Shown here: positions 25,301-38,328 of the stretch, piece after piece
Numbering within the stretch: the first letter of the stretch is position 1
Layout: every line of letters starts with the position of its first letter
Assembly (NCBI GenBank): GCA_003342895.1
Contig: PTFA01000398.1
Coordinates: forward strand, 129,763 to 193,762
Direction: 5' to 3'
Origin: Casuarius casuarius
Lineage: Eukaryota > Chordata > Aves > Casuariiformes > Casuariidae
Length of the DNA stretch: 64,000 bases
Position numbers and translations under genes: made by a program
The notes under the pieces: model-generated
Told to the model about the DNA's origin: nothing
What the model saw: the letters and a program-made list of their open reading frames with translations, nothing else
Database searches by the model: none

Positions 25301-28300
25301 ATGTATCTTCACTCTTGGCTATTATGCATTCAGGCACCTCGGGAACAAAGAAATGACAGAGAAATGGATGGCCTGGGTTTAACTAAGTAGGTGATGGTAC
25401 AGATGAGGCCTGATAAGCTTAACACTTCATCTCGGCGCTGCCATGGCGCTTTGCGAGGAGATTAGAACTGTCTGGCTGTGAGGAGGGCGAGCGCCACAAA
25501 TTCACTCATACATGGCAGCTCTGTAATGAGGTGATACTTCATTCCTTAAACTACTGAACTAGAACTGCACAAACAGATGTTTGCCTCTGGCAGTCTTGGG
25601 CAGGCAGCGCATGCTTGGCCGGTCCTCCAAATGCAAACACAATGTCCACTTGCCACAATTATGTTTTACTGATGTACGCGGCTCTTTCTGCGTTCGTAAT
25701 AACAAAGGACAAATTGCACTTTTGTGGAAGGAGGAAGCCTGCGAATAAATTCAGGCTGTTTACATTACAAGGTAGAGTTTGGCGGGAATCTAAATAAATA
25801 TAATTTTCCAGTAGGCTAAGATGATGAAATCCGGTGTTGGAAACTGTGTTCTGCCTTTGGTTATGTGCGTTATGTCCTTTCACAGCAAAACTTTGAGAAA
25901 GCTCACAAGATGGAGACTGGACTCTGCGGTACGGATCTTTAATGGAGTTGCTGGTAAACCACCAACATTCAAGCTCTGTCTCAGAAGTTAACTTTTCTGA
26001 ACTTTGACATTAGTTTAAGAAAATTACACACAGATGTGTTGTGAGTCAGAAATGACCACTGGGACCCTATTTCACAAACGGCTTTGAGTGTGAATTGTTC
26101 TGCCTACTTTGGTAGGTCTACTTGTGATTTTAGGTTATCCATGTGTTAATTACGCTGCTGGTTCAGAGGCTTGAATACAGTTCACCAAGAAGGTCGTTGC
26201 TTTGTGGTGAGCCGAGAGGAATTTGTCAATAGATCGGCTAGCAGTATCCAGTGATTTAGGGTGGCTTTGTCCTGAGGTTTAGCTAAACTGGGGGAAGAAC
26301 GCAAGTGCTTCTCTGTGTGTTTTTATTAAGCAGTGAAATAATAAGTCTGCTGATGGCAATTTGCTGAATGTTATCATGGAGAATATATCTTTATATGAAA
26401 ACTTGAATTTGAATATTCTTGCAAAAATGTACTGTTAATTGTAGCAATTCAGGTTTTAAAGTTTACTTTGTGCATAAAAGTGTTTAACAGAATGGAAGCA
26501 CAATGCCCGCTACAACCCTGTTCTTCAGGAAATGGTGGCGATCCCCTGGAACCAGAGAAGCACGAGCTTTCTCTTGACTCTTCCAGGTGCGTCCTGGTCT
26601 AGGGCCAAACCTTTGAAGTAACAGGGCAACCAAATCCTTTTTATTTTCCAAGGAGAAGGAGATGCCACTGTTAGATGCTGATCACTTAAGCCTGTTCTTT
26701 TTTTAATTGTACAATAGAGATGGTGTATGTTCCCTAGTAGACTATTTGTGTTGCAGAAATATGGCTTTAGACATCGGCTGTTTATACTAATGAACATCCC
26801 AACTAGAACAAAGCATTTTATTTAAGAAGCAAACTTTCAAATGGTTACACTTCACAATATCAGTCAGTATATGCATTTGCTCCTAAAACACAAGCTGTTT
26901 TTTTAGATGTGTGCAAATAAAGTAATTCTTTGAAAGTGCTGTAAGCATATGAACGGAAAAGATACAGTAAGGAGTTATCAGTATGTGTTCTCTTTCTAAT
27001 TAACAGCTTTTTTTTATGTGATTAAACTGTTCTTGTTCTAGGTTCCTCATGTGTGAAGGGAGGAAAAGGAAATTAATTACCACTAGCCTGAAGGAGAGCA
27101 CACTGTATTCTTTATGACTCCATAGTATTGATTTGGCTATTATTCATGGCTTCTATTCTCTGCTATGCAGATTGATGCATCTTTAATTCATAGATACATT
27201 ATCATTAATAGTGGTTTATTGACCAAGCAAATCAAAGCTGTTGCTGGGTATGTTTTAGTGCAAAAGCTCCACACTTTTGCTGATGAATGTATTATTGTAT
27301 ACATTCTATTATAGATGCAGAGTTTGCTGTTTCTTTCTGTACAATATGCTAGCCACCTGTCATGGCGCTGTATGTAAGGCATTTTATTTTTTGTTGAGAT
27401 GAACTCTAATCAGCAATGTAACAATTCCTGAATTACAAAGAGATTTTCTGCTTCTTTGAGAACCAAAGAAAAGCTGAATGAGCATCTCTCTGTTTGTGTA
27501 CATGAGATATAACAAACTGCATCTAAAAACCTCTGTAAATAAAATAAGAATAACATGCCTTAACTTGAGGCAGGTTTCATTCAGTTTTAATTTGAATAAA
27601 CTTGGGAAAGATTTTTTAATTTTACAAAAATCTTTTGAACAAAGCTCTTTATTAAAATGTTTCCAATCTGATCAGATACTGGCATATAAAACCACCAAGT
27701 ATAAATCTGTCTTATCTTGATATTCAACTTATTTGCTTGTTTGGCGCTTTTTTGTGGGCAAGAGAAGACAAGACTGTAACGTAGACATAATGCTATAATA
27801 ATTTCTAAAAGTGGACGACTCAAGTCTGGTTAGTTGTTGACATGTTTGATGTAGGTGATATCGAAAGGGAGCTACGTACACTTTACTAAGGCGTCCTCTG
27901 CTTTCAGTTTCAGAAAAAAGACTGAAATTGAACCTGATAATCTTCACCATCTTCTGGGCAACCTTTTAAACTGATGAGTGTGTGTGTTTACTCTTTGCAG
28001 TGAAGTACTGGACTACCTGCCTATCGTATAGTGTGGGTGTGATATGATAAGGGCTACTACGCTTCAGATTATTCATCAGATTTTCTCAGAAAACTAACAA
28101 GAGCTGAATAACGAGTTCTGGCTGTGGTTTTGGGGTTTGTTTTTTGTTTTTTAATACACAGGCCATTTTCTTAATTAGGTTTCAAGCTTCTTCTCCTTCA
28201 TTTTTAACTAAGAGTGAGAGAGGTAAAAACAGCATTGAGGGAGAAAAAAACATATTGGGAGCTAACAGTATGCCAGTCTAAGAATATACACAATATAGCT

Positions 28301-28741
28301 AAATCGTCCAGAGAGAAAAAGATCTGAGTAAGATCTGTTGTACGGCACATAAGTTAATATCGTATTACAGTTTTCCAACGGCATTTATTAAATATTGGAT
28401 TGAATGTGATTTGGCAGTCAATAAACTTTTTTTTTTTTCTCGTTTGTCTACCGGTTTGTTACGAAGCTTTGAAAGAAATCATTATAGTCCGTCAGGGCCT
28501 TCAGTTAATATACCGAAAGGCTGTTCTGTGCCACCTTTTGCGAAGCTCTATCTTGATTGAAATCACACATGAAAGTGCAAAGCATTGGTGTCATGCAGCA
28601 TTCCTGTCATGCAAGAACACAAAAATCTGTGGTTTCACAATTCCAAGCAGTGCCAAATAATATAGTTCAGTTTTCAGACTTGCAGTTTCTATCGTTAGCC
28701 TGATGAATACTGAAGACATCTACATAAATACCACATACAAG

Positions 28742-28790
28742 TGCCCTGATTTTACAAAGGTGCTGAGAACGTACTGACGTTTGGCCTTGG
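28742..28790. mobile_element. Possible fragment of an old sauropsid interspersed repeat
   Basis: The segment 'gccctgattttacaaaggtg' followed by ctgagaac resembles the CCTGATTTTCAGAGGTGCTGAGCACC-type end seen repeatedly in turtle and crocodilian intergenic DNA. The matching inverted end is not visible, so this may be one half of an element or chance. Confidence 0.3.
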
Positions 28791-31045
28791 TGGGACTGAG
28801 GGGAGGAATGAGTGAGGAATTAGAAGCCTCAAGTTAGATGCTTGAGTTCAGATAGTCAGATGATATGCTTTTTCTTGTAATCACAAGAGTTCACTTTGAT
28901 ATGTAGCATCCTGATACTCTTCTAAAAACTAAATCAATATAAATACTTTTATCAGGTGGATACAGAAAAGTGAAATGATGAAATACAGCAGCAGAGATCA
29001 ATGCCATGTCCTTGGTAGTGACAATCAATGAAATCAAACCTGTTTAAGAGTTGATTTTGAAGGTCTGCTCAATGCGAAGTGTAACAGTTTAGAATTATTA
29101 TCCAAGCTCATAAAAGTTAGTTATAGAGACCACTGCAGTTATGAACACAGTTTGTTTCCTGAGGAGGTGAAATTATATGCTCTTTTTTCTGATGGACAAT
29201 TGCCATTAGCTATTCCAGATGAGGGGTGCATTTCAGCCATGTCTCGTGATGAGATTTTTATGAAGCAGTGTTTGCCTTCAGAATGCACCCAATTTTAATG
29301 AAATGTTGGCCTGCATCTCATTAAGGCAGTTTTTTTCTCAGCAAAGATTCTCCTATGTAAGTCCAGTTTTTGTGTCTTTACTCCACTTCATCCCCTATTT
29401 TGTTATACAGGGGAAATATGGTATGTGGGCAAGTGATTACTTCTAATTTATTCTTCTGGGCTGGAAAACAAGCATTGTTTATTAAAAGCATACAGAAATA
29501 TGGAAACCCACAGCAATGACCAGGTACAAGGCAAAACAGTTTGACACAGACATACAGAGACGGAACAATAGAGGGAGAGATGGATAGACATAGCAATAAA
29601 GGAAGTGTAATGGGAAAGACATAAAGAAAGGCTGATTGAAGGAATTAGTCTGTGGGTACTCCGTGACCTTACAGCACAAAGCAAGCTATCTGTTGGTTGT
29701 CCTTGTTTCCAGTAAGCGTAAAGGCTTTCAGAGAAGACGGATGCAGTTTGGTGAGCAAAATAAAATGCTGCAGTAGCTCATCCCATCTGAGAAGTGAATG
29801 ATAATAGTAACTTGTCTGGTTTCCTACTTTTGGGTCTTCAGTGACTCAGAATAAGGATCCTGGATGAAAGGAATGCATTCCAGCATTTCTTCACACTTCT
29901 GTGAGGAACAGGTTAGACATACGTGCTCCTCATATATTTACCTTCACCTGGAAATAACAGCAAGGGCTTTGCTTTGGATATGTATGCCCTCTGGGTCGTA
30001 TTGTGATTCTGCAGATTTATACTTAACAGGTTTTTTTTCATTATTTAAAGAAGTGCTTCAACAGAAGGTTTCAACAGTTGCAGTTACATCTTTATGGAAA
30101 AAGGAGTCTGGGACATTTCCAGAATCTGCTTTTTTGTTACTCGGGTTAGCCCTGACCCAGAGCAACCCTGTTGTAGGGAAACAAGGGAGTATATTCCTGA
30201 CCTCTATTTGACTGCTTACAAGTATTTCAGCTAACTAGATGATTATTTGGATCTTATCCCCTGGAAGTGATCTGAGACCAGTGATGTGCAGGGCTAAATC
30301 GATTTGTTCAGTAACCGTAATTCCCCAGTGCTGCGACTGGTTCTTTCTTTGCAGCTGTGTTGCCTCGGCTCCCCTCTGAAAGCAGGTCCTCTTTTGTCCC
30401 TTTCTCCGCCTCTTGGAAGAGGAAGTCTTTACAGTAGACTTTAATTTTGCAATTACAATGGTGTGGTTAGCTCCTTAACAGTAAACTGCCTTTTAAAATT
30501 GGACTTCTTGAGGTATTTTGTTCATGATATTTAAATTGGCATGTAAATATGGGAACAATACTGTGAGTTCAAATGATAACGTCAAGATCTATTTGAAGAG
30601 ATTGGGTACTTTGGGTGTCTAAATGCTGTGTAATGTGCTTGGAAACATTTCTTTGCAAAATGAGATGCAAGTAGAGAATCTGAGGCTTTGAAAATTAAGT
30701 CTTCTAGGATCATCTGAAACTGAATTATTCAGTTTGGTCTCCCAGTTAAAGAGCAACCACTTAACTGAAACAGACAGTACTTCATTCAGTTATTCTAAAA
30801 TCCATGAGGTTGTGAAAACGGTTTCATTATTTTTTTTTTTCCTAGCTGATCATATGTTCTAACATGATTCTGATATGTGATATATTCAAGAATATTCTGA
30901 CCCTTTGGAACTGATTATTGTGCCTTTTACTCTCTAAGAAATTGAGCAGGAAATGTCTCACGTCTATTTGGCCAGTCTGCTACAAGCAGTATCTTGGTTC
31001 TTAGGATGCGAGCTCAAACAATGTCCAGTTACACAAATTGATGGC

Positions 31046-31069
31046 AAAAAAAAAAAAAAAAAAAAAAAA
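31046..31069. repeat. A24 mononucleotide tract
   Basis: Twenty-four consecutive A follow unique sequence. No upstream polyadenylation signal or gene-like body is visible. Confidence 0.95.
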
Positions 31070-33854
31070 TCATTTCTGACCTGCAGGAAAAAGCAGTCTT
31101 TTCAGAGCACAATTATTTCTATTTTACTTTGTAGATAAATAAGGTTATTTTAAAGGAAAAATCCTCATTAGCTTGTAGACTCAGAAACTCACTAAATCCT
31201 GCTTTCTTTTTTTTTTCTGGATTGATTGAAGAGCTTAAATAACAATTATAGCGGGAACAGAAACCTGAAGGGCCCTGGCTTTGTAAGATTTGTCTTGGAT
31301 TGCCACACTCCAGGTACAAGAATATATGACAGTCCTTGATAAATTATCCAGCAGGCCTGGTAGCAGATCTCCTTTCTCTTCCTAAACTACAGTTCCTACA
31401 TGAACATCTTCAACCTACTAATTCCAAACAAGGGCCAACTGATGATACCCTTAATCCTATTTAGCGGTAACTTCGGTTAAATCATTGGAATTATGGAGTG
31501 AGAAATCCAAGGGTGGTAGTAAGGCTTCCGCAGTCGGGCCATCAGTTTTAGAATAATTCACCTAGTCCTGCTACACCTTTTTCCAAGCATCTTCATTTCA
31601 CTGTGATCCAAATGCTGCATGACCAATGCCTAAAATTTGCTCATATTTCTAAGGGAAGTGCTTGTACCTTTCATTGTCTTAACAAAAAAAAAAAACCCCT
31701 TTCCTCCAATGTGGAAGAAAATCTGTGATGCAAGTGTTCCCAGGGAGTGTGACTGCTGGAGTACTTCTCGTTCATGTCTTGTGTTTTCAAACTTAGGAAC
31801 AGCAAGAGATGGTGGGTTTAATGAGGATGATGGTATAATGGTCCTAACAAACCAGGCAGGAATGAGGGGAGCAGGGCCACTCAGTACCAGAGATGTGCGG
31901 TTGTGGTGGGGAGCCGCCTTTGGAACGGGAGGTAGAGCCAGCAGCAGAGTGTAACAAGGAAGGGCTGCCTCTGAAGAAGTCTGTTTATAAAATAGGACTG
32001 AAATTATCCTGTTTTTGTTGACCGGTTGTTTCGGACCAGGCTTATTAATTGGTTTTGCCTAAATTATAATATGCTCTAAGAAAAAAAAGATGAAGAAAAC
32101 ACACTCCCAGAATTTAAGACTAAGACTTAGACTATAGTCCCTTCCATAACAGCTCAGCTATTTTGACCAGTCATATATTCAAGACTGTTTTTTACTGTTT
32201 GTGCTGTAACCTATCCATATCAGGTTCTGCAAAGGTCTGAAGAGGTGCCCTGCTTGTATGGTTAACTGATCGGGGAACACTGCCAAATCAGGAGTTGTTG
32301 GATTTTTGTTTTGTTGTTCAGTCTCTTGATGAAACTGTGGTCAACATAATGCTTTAATTGACTTGGTTTTGCAGCACTTATATGTAACAATGAGGAAAAA
32401 ATAAATCAGAGATAAATATCTTTGCAAAGATTAAATATGCTAGGGTTATAGCACCCCTACCACGACTATAAAACACTTGCATCAAATATGAATTATTTTG
32501 CAAGGAAAGCAGTAACTATCATTGTCAAGTCCACTGCTGATAGCATTTCTTAGGATAGCCGAACTTCGGCTATTGTATACCAGGTACAGCTTTGACTAGC
32601 ATAACGAAAAGGTAGAGTCACAGTCGAGCGTTTCTTTTATAAATGAATTTCCAATTCTCTAGAAGGTTGAGTAGATACAAATAAGCAACTTTCCATTTGC
32701 AGCATTACAAAAATGTTTGAAACACTGATGCTTTCTGTTAGCAAAATCAGCGTGGGTAGGAAAATTCCTAATTATGATAAAATAACGTGCAACAAATATT
32801 GAATATTTTGCATTCCACTGTGTACATTATTTTTTGAAGTAGCTAAACAACAGGAGTTAGAGGCAACAGAAGTTCCTCAGACACCAGTGTGTGGAGAGTC
32901 AAATGTGCCAGGCCAGTGTAGTGCTCCTTGGAGTCCTTTGATGAAGTGAATAAAAATTCCTCTGCAGCAGAGAAAATGAATGTGCCATCAACTGGTCATT
33001 GCTGATGGATTTCATCAACAAAAAGAGGTTCAGTAAAGGTTAATAGGAGTGTGTAATGTGGTGTAACACAAACTTCTAATTATCAAGGAGTTCTTTAATG
33101 TCAAGGTGAGGAGGAATAGGCAATTGTGGCTCCTCTTTTGTACAGATGAGGCTGAAGCTAACGCGGCTGGTCGTGGTCTGTTGGGCAGGGCGCCGGGAGA
33201 GGAGCCACGAGAGCTCTGTCTCTCGGTAGCCCTGAATGTTGTGTGACGCTGGGCACGGCGCTGAATGCACCTACACCCCAATTCTTGCGTCTGCAGAAGG
33301 GAGCTGATCGCAGGTGCTTGTTCTAGGATGTCTCTGGAGACCTGTGGATGAAAAATTGTATACCAGATATTAACTAAGATTGTTTTGTTTGTAAATGCTT
33401 ACCAGCTACCAAACACAAAGTAAAGACAATTCTAATACTGCTTATTTTGTTAGTCTTTAAAGTTGCTCCATCAAATGCCTTTTTGATTAAGGGATCAGAT
33501 GATAATGTAACAGTGGGACTGTTTTTTTTTTTCTTGCTTGTTTGTTTGTTTAAGAAAGAAAGGCTCAACAAAATAATATGAAAATACAAAATCTTTTTCT
33601 AAGGAAGGGTTCACAGATGCGTCTGTCAGGGGAGCGCACTGTGCGTATTTGCTGTCTCTGCTGCGGCAGTGCCATCTGAGTCCCCTTCTGCTCGGTGGAA
33701 AAGCTCCCATTCCCCCTCACGTGCACGTGTTATACTGGAGACTCCTTTTTCCTTGGCTTCAAATTCGGCTTTAATCCAACAGTGCATATTTAATTCGTGA
33801 GGCCTCACTTCTAGTGAAGCAGTGAGAGGCTGAGCTGTGTATTCTTAAATCTTC

Positions 33855-33955
33855 TGCCGGGAGTTGCTGTGCCTGCATCGCGCGCGGCGCTGTCTCGGCC
33901 GTGCAGTGTGTCAGTGCGCTAGCGGTAGCGCCGGGAGCTTTGGGTTCTGTGCGGT
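33855..33955. other. CpG-dense islet
   Basis: A stretch around tcgcgcgcggcgc has about a dozen CpGs in 100 bp. It is short and isolated in AT-rich intron, with no recognisable promoter motif. Confidence 0.55.
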
Positions 33956-34960
33956 TTGTGTCCAATAGGCTTGAACATGGTATTTGTTTGAAAATGATGT
34001 TGTCTTGTAAAACTCTGTGATAGATTTTCTGTATCAAGACAGATTTATATTCTTAGTTCTGATTCAAAAGCAAAGGGTCCTATTTTCATACCACTAGTAA
34101 GCCTTACTCTGTGCATACTTCGTTCAGGGTGTAAGGCAGCACTGAATGCGACTGTAGTCGGTTTGCTGCAAAATAATTGTGGTTTGGGGATTAATCCAAT
34201 TAAAAGCAAAATGAAGTATAAAAATGAACAAGTGTTTTTAAAGCACCCTGAATAAATGCCATTTGTTGTAAATTTTGTTCAATGGAGTTAATAGCATGCA
34301 ATTAAAAAAAAGTATTAAATGAGAAGGGCATAAAAAAATCAAAATAAGCTTTATTTTTGGACTGCTGTGAAGAATGCATTAGAAAGTAAACATTGTTAAT
34401 ACATAAATACATAGTATATTACCACCTTTCTGATCTTTACACCCTAGAGGATCTTAAACTAAAAGAAATCACAGGTTACTTTGAATAGGAAAGTTGACAT
34501 TAGTGAAGGAATCCAAGAGTTTTGAGGTTAAGAATAAATGGAGAGAGAACTTGGTTTAAGACAGACAGAGCTTTTGTCTGTATAACTAAAGAAACCACTG
34601 TATGAGCTGCAAATTGCATTAGCTTTAAGCTTGTTGCAGTCTTGCAGGCTCATTCATGGGTTACATTTGATTGTCAGAACATCTCAAATACAGAATTAAA
34701 ATACTTTCAATAAGCCAGTGAACTTGTGGCACTTCGAACCAGCACTTCTGTGCCGAAGGGGGTCGCTGTTAGTACTTACATGGCAGATTACCTGAATCAA
34801 GTTTAAGCAGTTAAAGCAAAAATATATTGAATAGCACAGCCTTTCTACTAAGCAATGCATATTAATTGAAGTCAAAGCTCAGGGATTTAATCAAAAGTGT
34901 ATGTTTCTGTAATCTCATTTTGCATTTGCAGTGCTGAGATGTGAACATCTGAAAGAGTTT

Positions 34961-34995
34961 GGGGTTGTTTTTTGGGTTGGTGGGGTGGTTTTGGG
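34961..34995 (+). other. T/G-rich G-quadruplex candidate
   Basis: Four G runs (GGGG, GGG, GGGG, GGG) are separated by T-rich loops of about 8, 5 and 7 nt. The run continues as low-complexity T/G sequence to about 35016. A G-quadruplex is possible on the + strand and therefore in the nascent pre-mRNA. Confidence 0.55.
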
Positions 34996-35114
34996 TTGTT
35001 TTTTGTTGGTTTTTTAATAAATGGCTTAGAATAGAAGGATACTTTTTAAATAGAAAAGTGGGTATTTGATCTTTCATTAGCATGAAGGTTCTGCTCTCTT
35101 TTTCATTATTAAAT

Positions 35115-35206
35115 GTATGCACGTGTGTGTGTGTGTGTGTATATATACATATATATACACATATATATATACACACACACACCACACACTTACATGCATA
35201 TATATG
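35115..35206. repeat. Compound GT / TA / CA microsatellite, self-complementary
   Basis: A GT run (35123-35140) is followed by TA-rich sequence (35141-35170) and a CA run (35171-35190). TATGCA lies near the start and TGCATA near the end, so the whole tract is close to an inverted repeat. It could extrude a long stem or slip during replication. A minus-strand frame across it is a repeat artefact (HTHTHT-type residues). Confidence 0.95.
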
Positions 35207-36104
35207 ACAAAAATATCTCAAGTAGCCACAGTTGTGAACTACGTACAAACATGTGAGACAAATAGCTGTGAATACACTACAGAGGCTTATATCCTTTTCT
35301 AATATGCAACCCAAACTAACAGATTATTTTTAAAGGATTATTACAAAATTCCTGCGTAGTAAATATTCCCCTTTAATCTGGATGGCAGTGGTGTTTGCTG
35401 GCTCTGAAGATCACGCACAGGAATATTCGTCATAAGTGGTTTGGTGTCCTGCATGGGTACCAGCACCCACAGACTTGCTGAAAGAGCGATGCTAAAGAGT
35501 GTTCACACAGTTGTAACTTTTGAAAATATTTCGTTGTTTATGTGTCTATTTGAGTGGAGCAACATAAAAGCAATTATCTTGATTTCAGTAGGAAAGGATG
35601 GAAATAAACACAAATACAAACAGAAACACAGCTATCACATTTTATCCTTGGAGAAAAAATCTCAGGCTGCCGCTGACATAGGGCCTCTTTCTGAAGTCGT
35701 CTTGCTCCGAGAGGGCATTTCTTCTCCTGCCTTGCTCACTCAAGGTGTGTGGTTTCGTGTTGACGCTTCAGCGCCAGATACTTGGGTTGCATTGAATGCT
35801 TCGGACTTCGGTGTTGTGTAGGCTGCTTTTTCTGGTGTGTCACTCCTAGACGTTGGTTTGCCATGCAGGGGCGTGCGGGGCGGAGGTGGCGAAAAGCCCT
35901 GAACCCGGGAGCAGCAGTGAAGGTTCTGACAGTGAAATACTGTCTGCCTTTCCCTGGCGCTTGTGTGAAATGGTCTGGCAAAACAGATACTGCAGAAATA
36001 ACGCATTTTTGTGTCTGCCTTCTCAAATGATAAATGTCCTTGTCTCCATGGAGAATTTCTTACCAAACGCTGATTTTGTTAACAGAAAGCATCAGTGGTT
36101 CAAA

Positions 36105-36105
36105 N
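36105..36105. other. Ambiguous base N
   Basis: There is a single N in unique sequence (ttcaaa-N-atgtttg). No duplication flanks it, so an unresolved base call is more likely than an unmerged overlap. Confidence 0.9.
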
Positions 36106-38171
36106 ATGTTTGTAGTGCAGCAAGTGGAAAGTTGCTTAGTTGTTTCTACTTGGTCTTCTAGGCAATTGGCAACCCACTTCTCAAAAGAAATGTTCAGCTG
36201 TGACTCTGACTTTTCGTAAGTCTTCATTATGCTAGTGACTTATTTATGGCCGAGTGAAGACTGTTTTCTCACCTTTAGTATCAGTACAAATGTACCAGTG
36301 TTGGAAATGCAGGTGAGAATTTTTCAGTATCTCTTACTGCCATCAAATTTGGGAATACTGAGCGACATGGAGGGTTGCGCCTGTTTTTTTAAAAAAAATA
36401 TTGCATCACCAACTTGGGTTTTTTCAGTGAAGGGAAAATGGCTGAGATAAGGCATTGCTTGAAAGGGTCATTCAGCGTAGTGGTGCTGCAAGGTAGTTTG
36501 CATCTGGAGTACCGAGTGTGGCCTGACCCGGAAGCCAGGCTTCTTTCACCACTGTTGGTGGCGGCATTTTGCTTAATTGCAACCCTACTGGCGCAGCTGC
36601 TGTTTTGTCAAGATTACATTACAATAAAATAAATCATCACATTTTAGAAGTATTTCAAATCTATTTTGAATGAACTTTGTTCTGTCTTGTTTTAGCCAAT
36701 TTATTTAAATTAAAAACAAATTTAAAATGTAAAACCTAGTGGTGGGGAAATAATGAGAGCCTGGAGGTCAGGCAGCCTCTGGAGTGGAAGTAAGAGACTC
36801 TGTTAATTCTGACATCCTTTGCCGCAGTTTTATTGGGGTTTTGTTTTTACGTATCTGCTGCAATTCAGGTCTCTTGTTTTAGTAGTTTTATTATAAAAGC
36901 AACTGTTTTCTAGACTCAATCTAAATTTCCAGCTTCCTGCACAGTGCGTATTGCAGAGGAATCATGTAGACATGAACAGATTAAGCTGGCACCTCTTCCC
37001 TCTAAACATGATCTCTAGAGCACAGGGATACTAAAACCAGCTGGTGCTCTTGCCAACCACATAATTCCTCTCATTTTTGAACCTTCCACTGACAACTGAA
37101 AAAATAATACCACTATTTTTATGGCAATGAAATGCTGATGTAAAATATCTAGTAAGTAAACATCTTGGTTGCCAAGGTCCTACAGATCAAGTAAATACTC
37201 CTAGTTTGTTGCAAATGTTCTCAAAGGGTTCCAACAATTGGCTAGACATGTTATGCAAGATGTGTGGTCTTTTTAATTAGAACTTAAATAATATCTTCTA
37301 TTTCCTTCATTTTTTTAATGTGATGGAACTTCTATATTTAAATTAGGAAAATTAGGAATGTATTATGAAATAACATAATTATAAAATTCTAGAATTATCA
37401 GTGCATAAATCACCCCCATATATTTTGAATGCAAAGTTATTATTCTCAAAAGCACCTGTTATTTGGAATCAAAGCATGGCTTTTTAGTATGTTCTCAGCA
37501 TAGCCTAATAGGCTGTGTAGTAGTATCTCTGTGGCTGGAAAATGTGTTAAGTTCAGCCGTACCACTCAGTTTTCCACCCAACAGTGAAGAATCTCCTGCT
37601 ATCTTCACTTGATGGCAAAGCTTAAATCAATAAATCTGATGACCTGAAAACAGTCTCTTGGAGTGATGCATTTTAGAAAACTTTCTGAGAACTCAAAAGG
37701 TCAGTTCAAAAGGAAACTGTTTTTATCAGAATCTGATATGCTGAACTTGATTTGTGTGCCTTGAAATGAGTGATTCAAAAATTTGTACTTGGATCTATTA
37801 ACGTAATAAATGTTGTTCATGGCAATGCCTTTTCTTTCACTTGTTTTAAATTCTCCAGACTTCAATCCTGTGAGATGTGAACTGACTTTGACATCGTCAA
37901 TTAACCAGGAATGCTTGAAATTTACTGTTAATTTACAATTCTTATCACAGTCATATATTTTATGATAACATTTACCTGTCTGTTTACTGTGTTCTTCCAT
38001 TTGTTCCAATCAAAAAATAGTAGCTTTCTATTCTAGACGAATCACTGTGCTATCCTAATATTAATTTTATCAATGTGAATAGTAGAATTTGAGCCTGAGT
38101 TTAGTAATGGTAGAAAGGGACTTGGAGAGTTGAAATCAAAACTCTGCTTACAATTAAAGGGCAATTAAAGA

Positions 38172-38220
38172 GGGGGGGGGGAAAAAAAGAAAAATCTTCC
38201 CTGCCCCCAAGGAGGGGGCA
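38172..38220. repeat. G10 run with adjacent purine tract and small hairpin
   Basis: A run of ten G (38172-38181) leads into an A-rich purine stretch. Then tgccccc (38202-38208) pairs with gggggca (38214-38220) as a 7-bp stem. Confidence 0.85.
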
Positions 38221-38310
38221 AAATTCAGGTGGTCTGTCGGGGGCTTCCCAAAGGCTGCGAGGCTGCTGTAGGAACCCCAGTGGAACCCAGTTCCATAACA
38301 GGAAATAAAT

Positions 38311-38328
38311 AAAAAAAAAAAAAAAAAA
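38311..38328. repeat. A18 tract after an AAATAAAT stretch
   Basis: Eighteen A follow ggaaataaat. The AATAAA directly before the A run superficially resembles a polyadenylation signal plus tail, but the spacing is zero and no gene body is visible upstream. Confidence 0.92.

Larger units (their letters stand above)
20961..28700. other. Intronic block with a MIR-like relic, otherwise unique sequence
   Basis: The block opens with the MIR-like element. A T23 run lies at 22374-22396. Two stretches, about 22770-22930 and 25430-25800, mix TAATTA-type and ACAAAG-type motifs in moderate GC and may be conserved non-coding sequence. A 10-bp tandem pair lies at 23956-23975. No gene was seen. Confidence 0.58.

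Noticed and set aside
32555..32573. Short palindrome atagccgaa-c-ttcggctat
   Set aside because: Nine-base arms with a one-base centre are near the level expected by chance in 64 kb, and nothing around it suggests function.
34862..35314. 150-codon minus-strand open frame
   Set aside because: It reads through the GT/TA/CA microsatellite and T/G-rich tract, giving repetitive HTHTH and IYIC residues. It is a repeat artefact.
35740..36161. Cluster of overlapping frames on both strands around 36 kb
   Set aside because: They overlap on opposite strands, some cross the N at 36105, and none resembles a protein. High local GC explains the openness.
38290..38328. aataaat followed by A18, like a polyadenylated retrocopy end
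   Set aside because: The signal touches the A run, no gene body precedes it and no target-site duplication is seen. Simple A-rich expansion is more likely.
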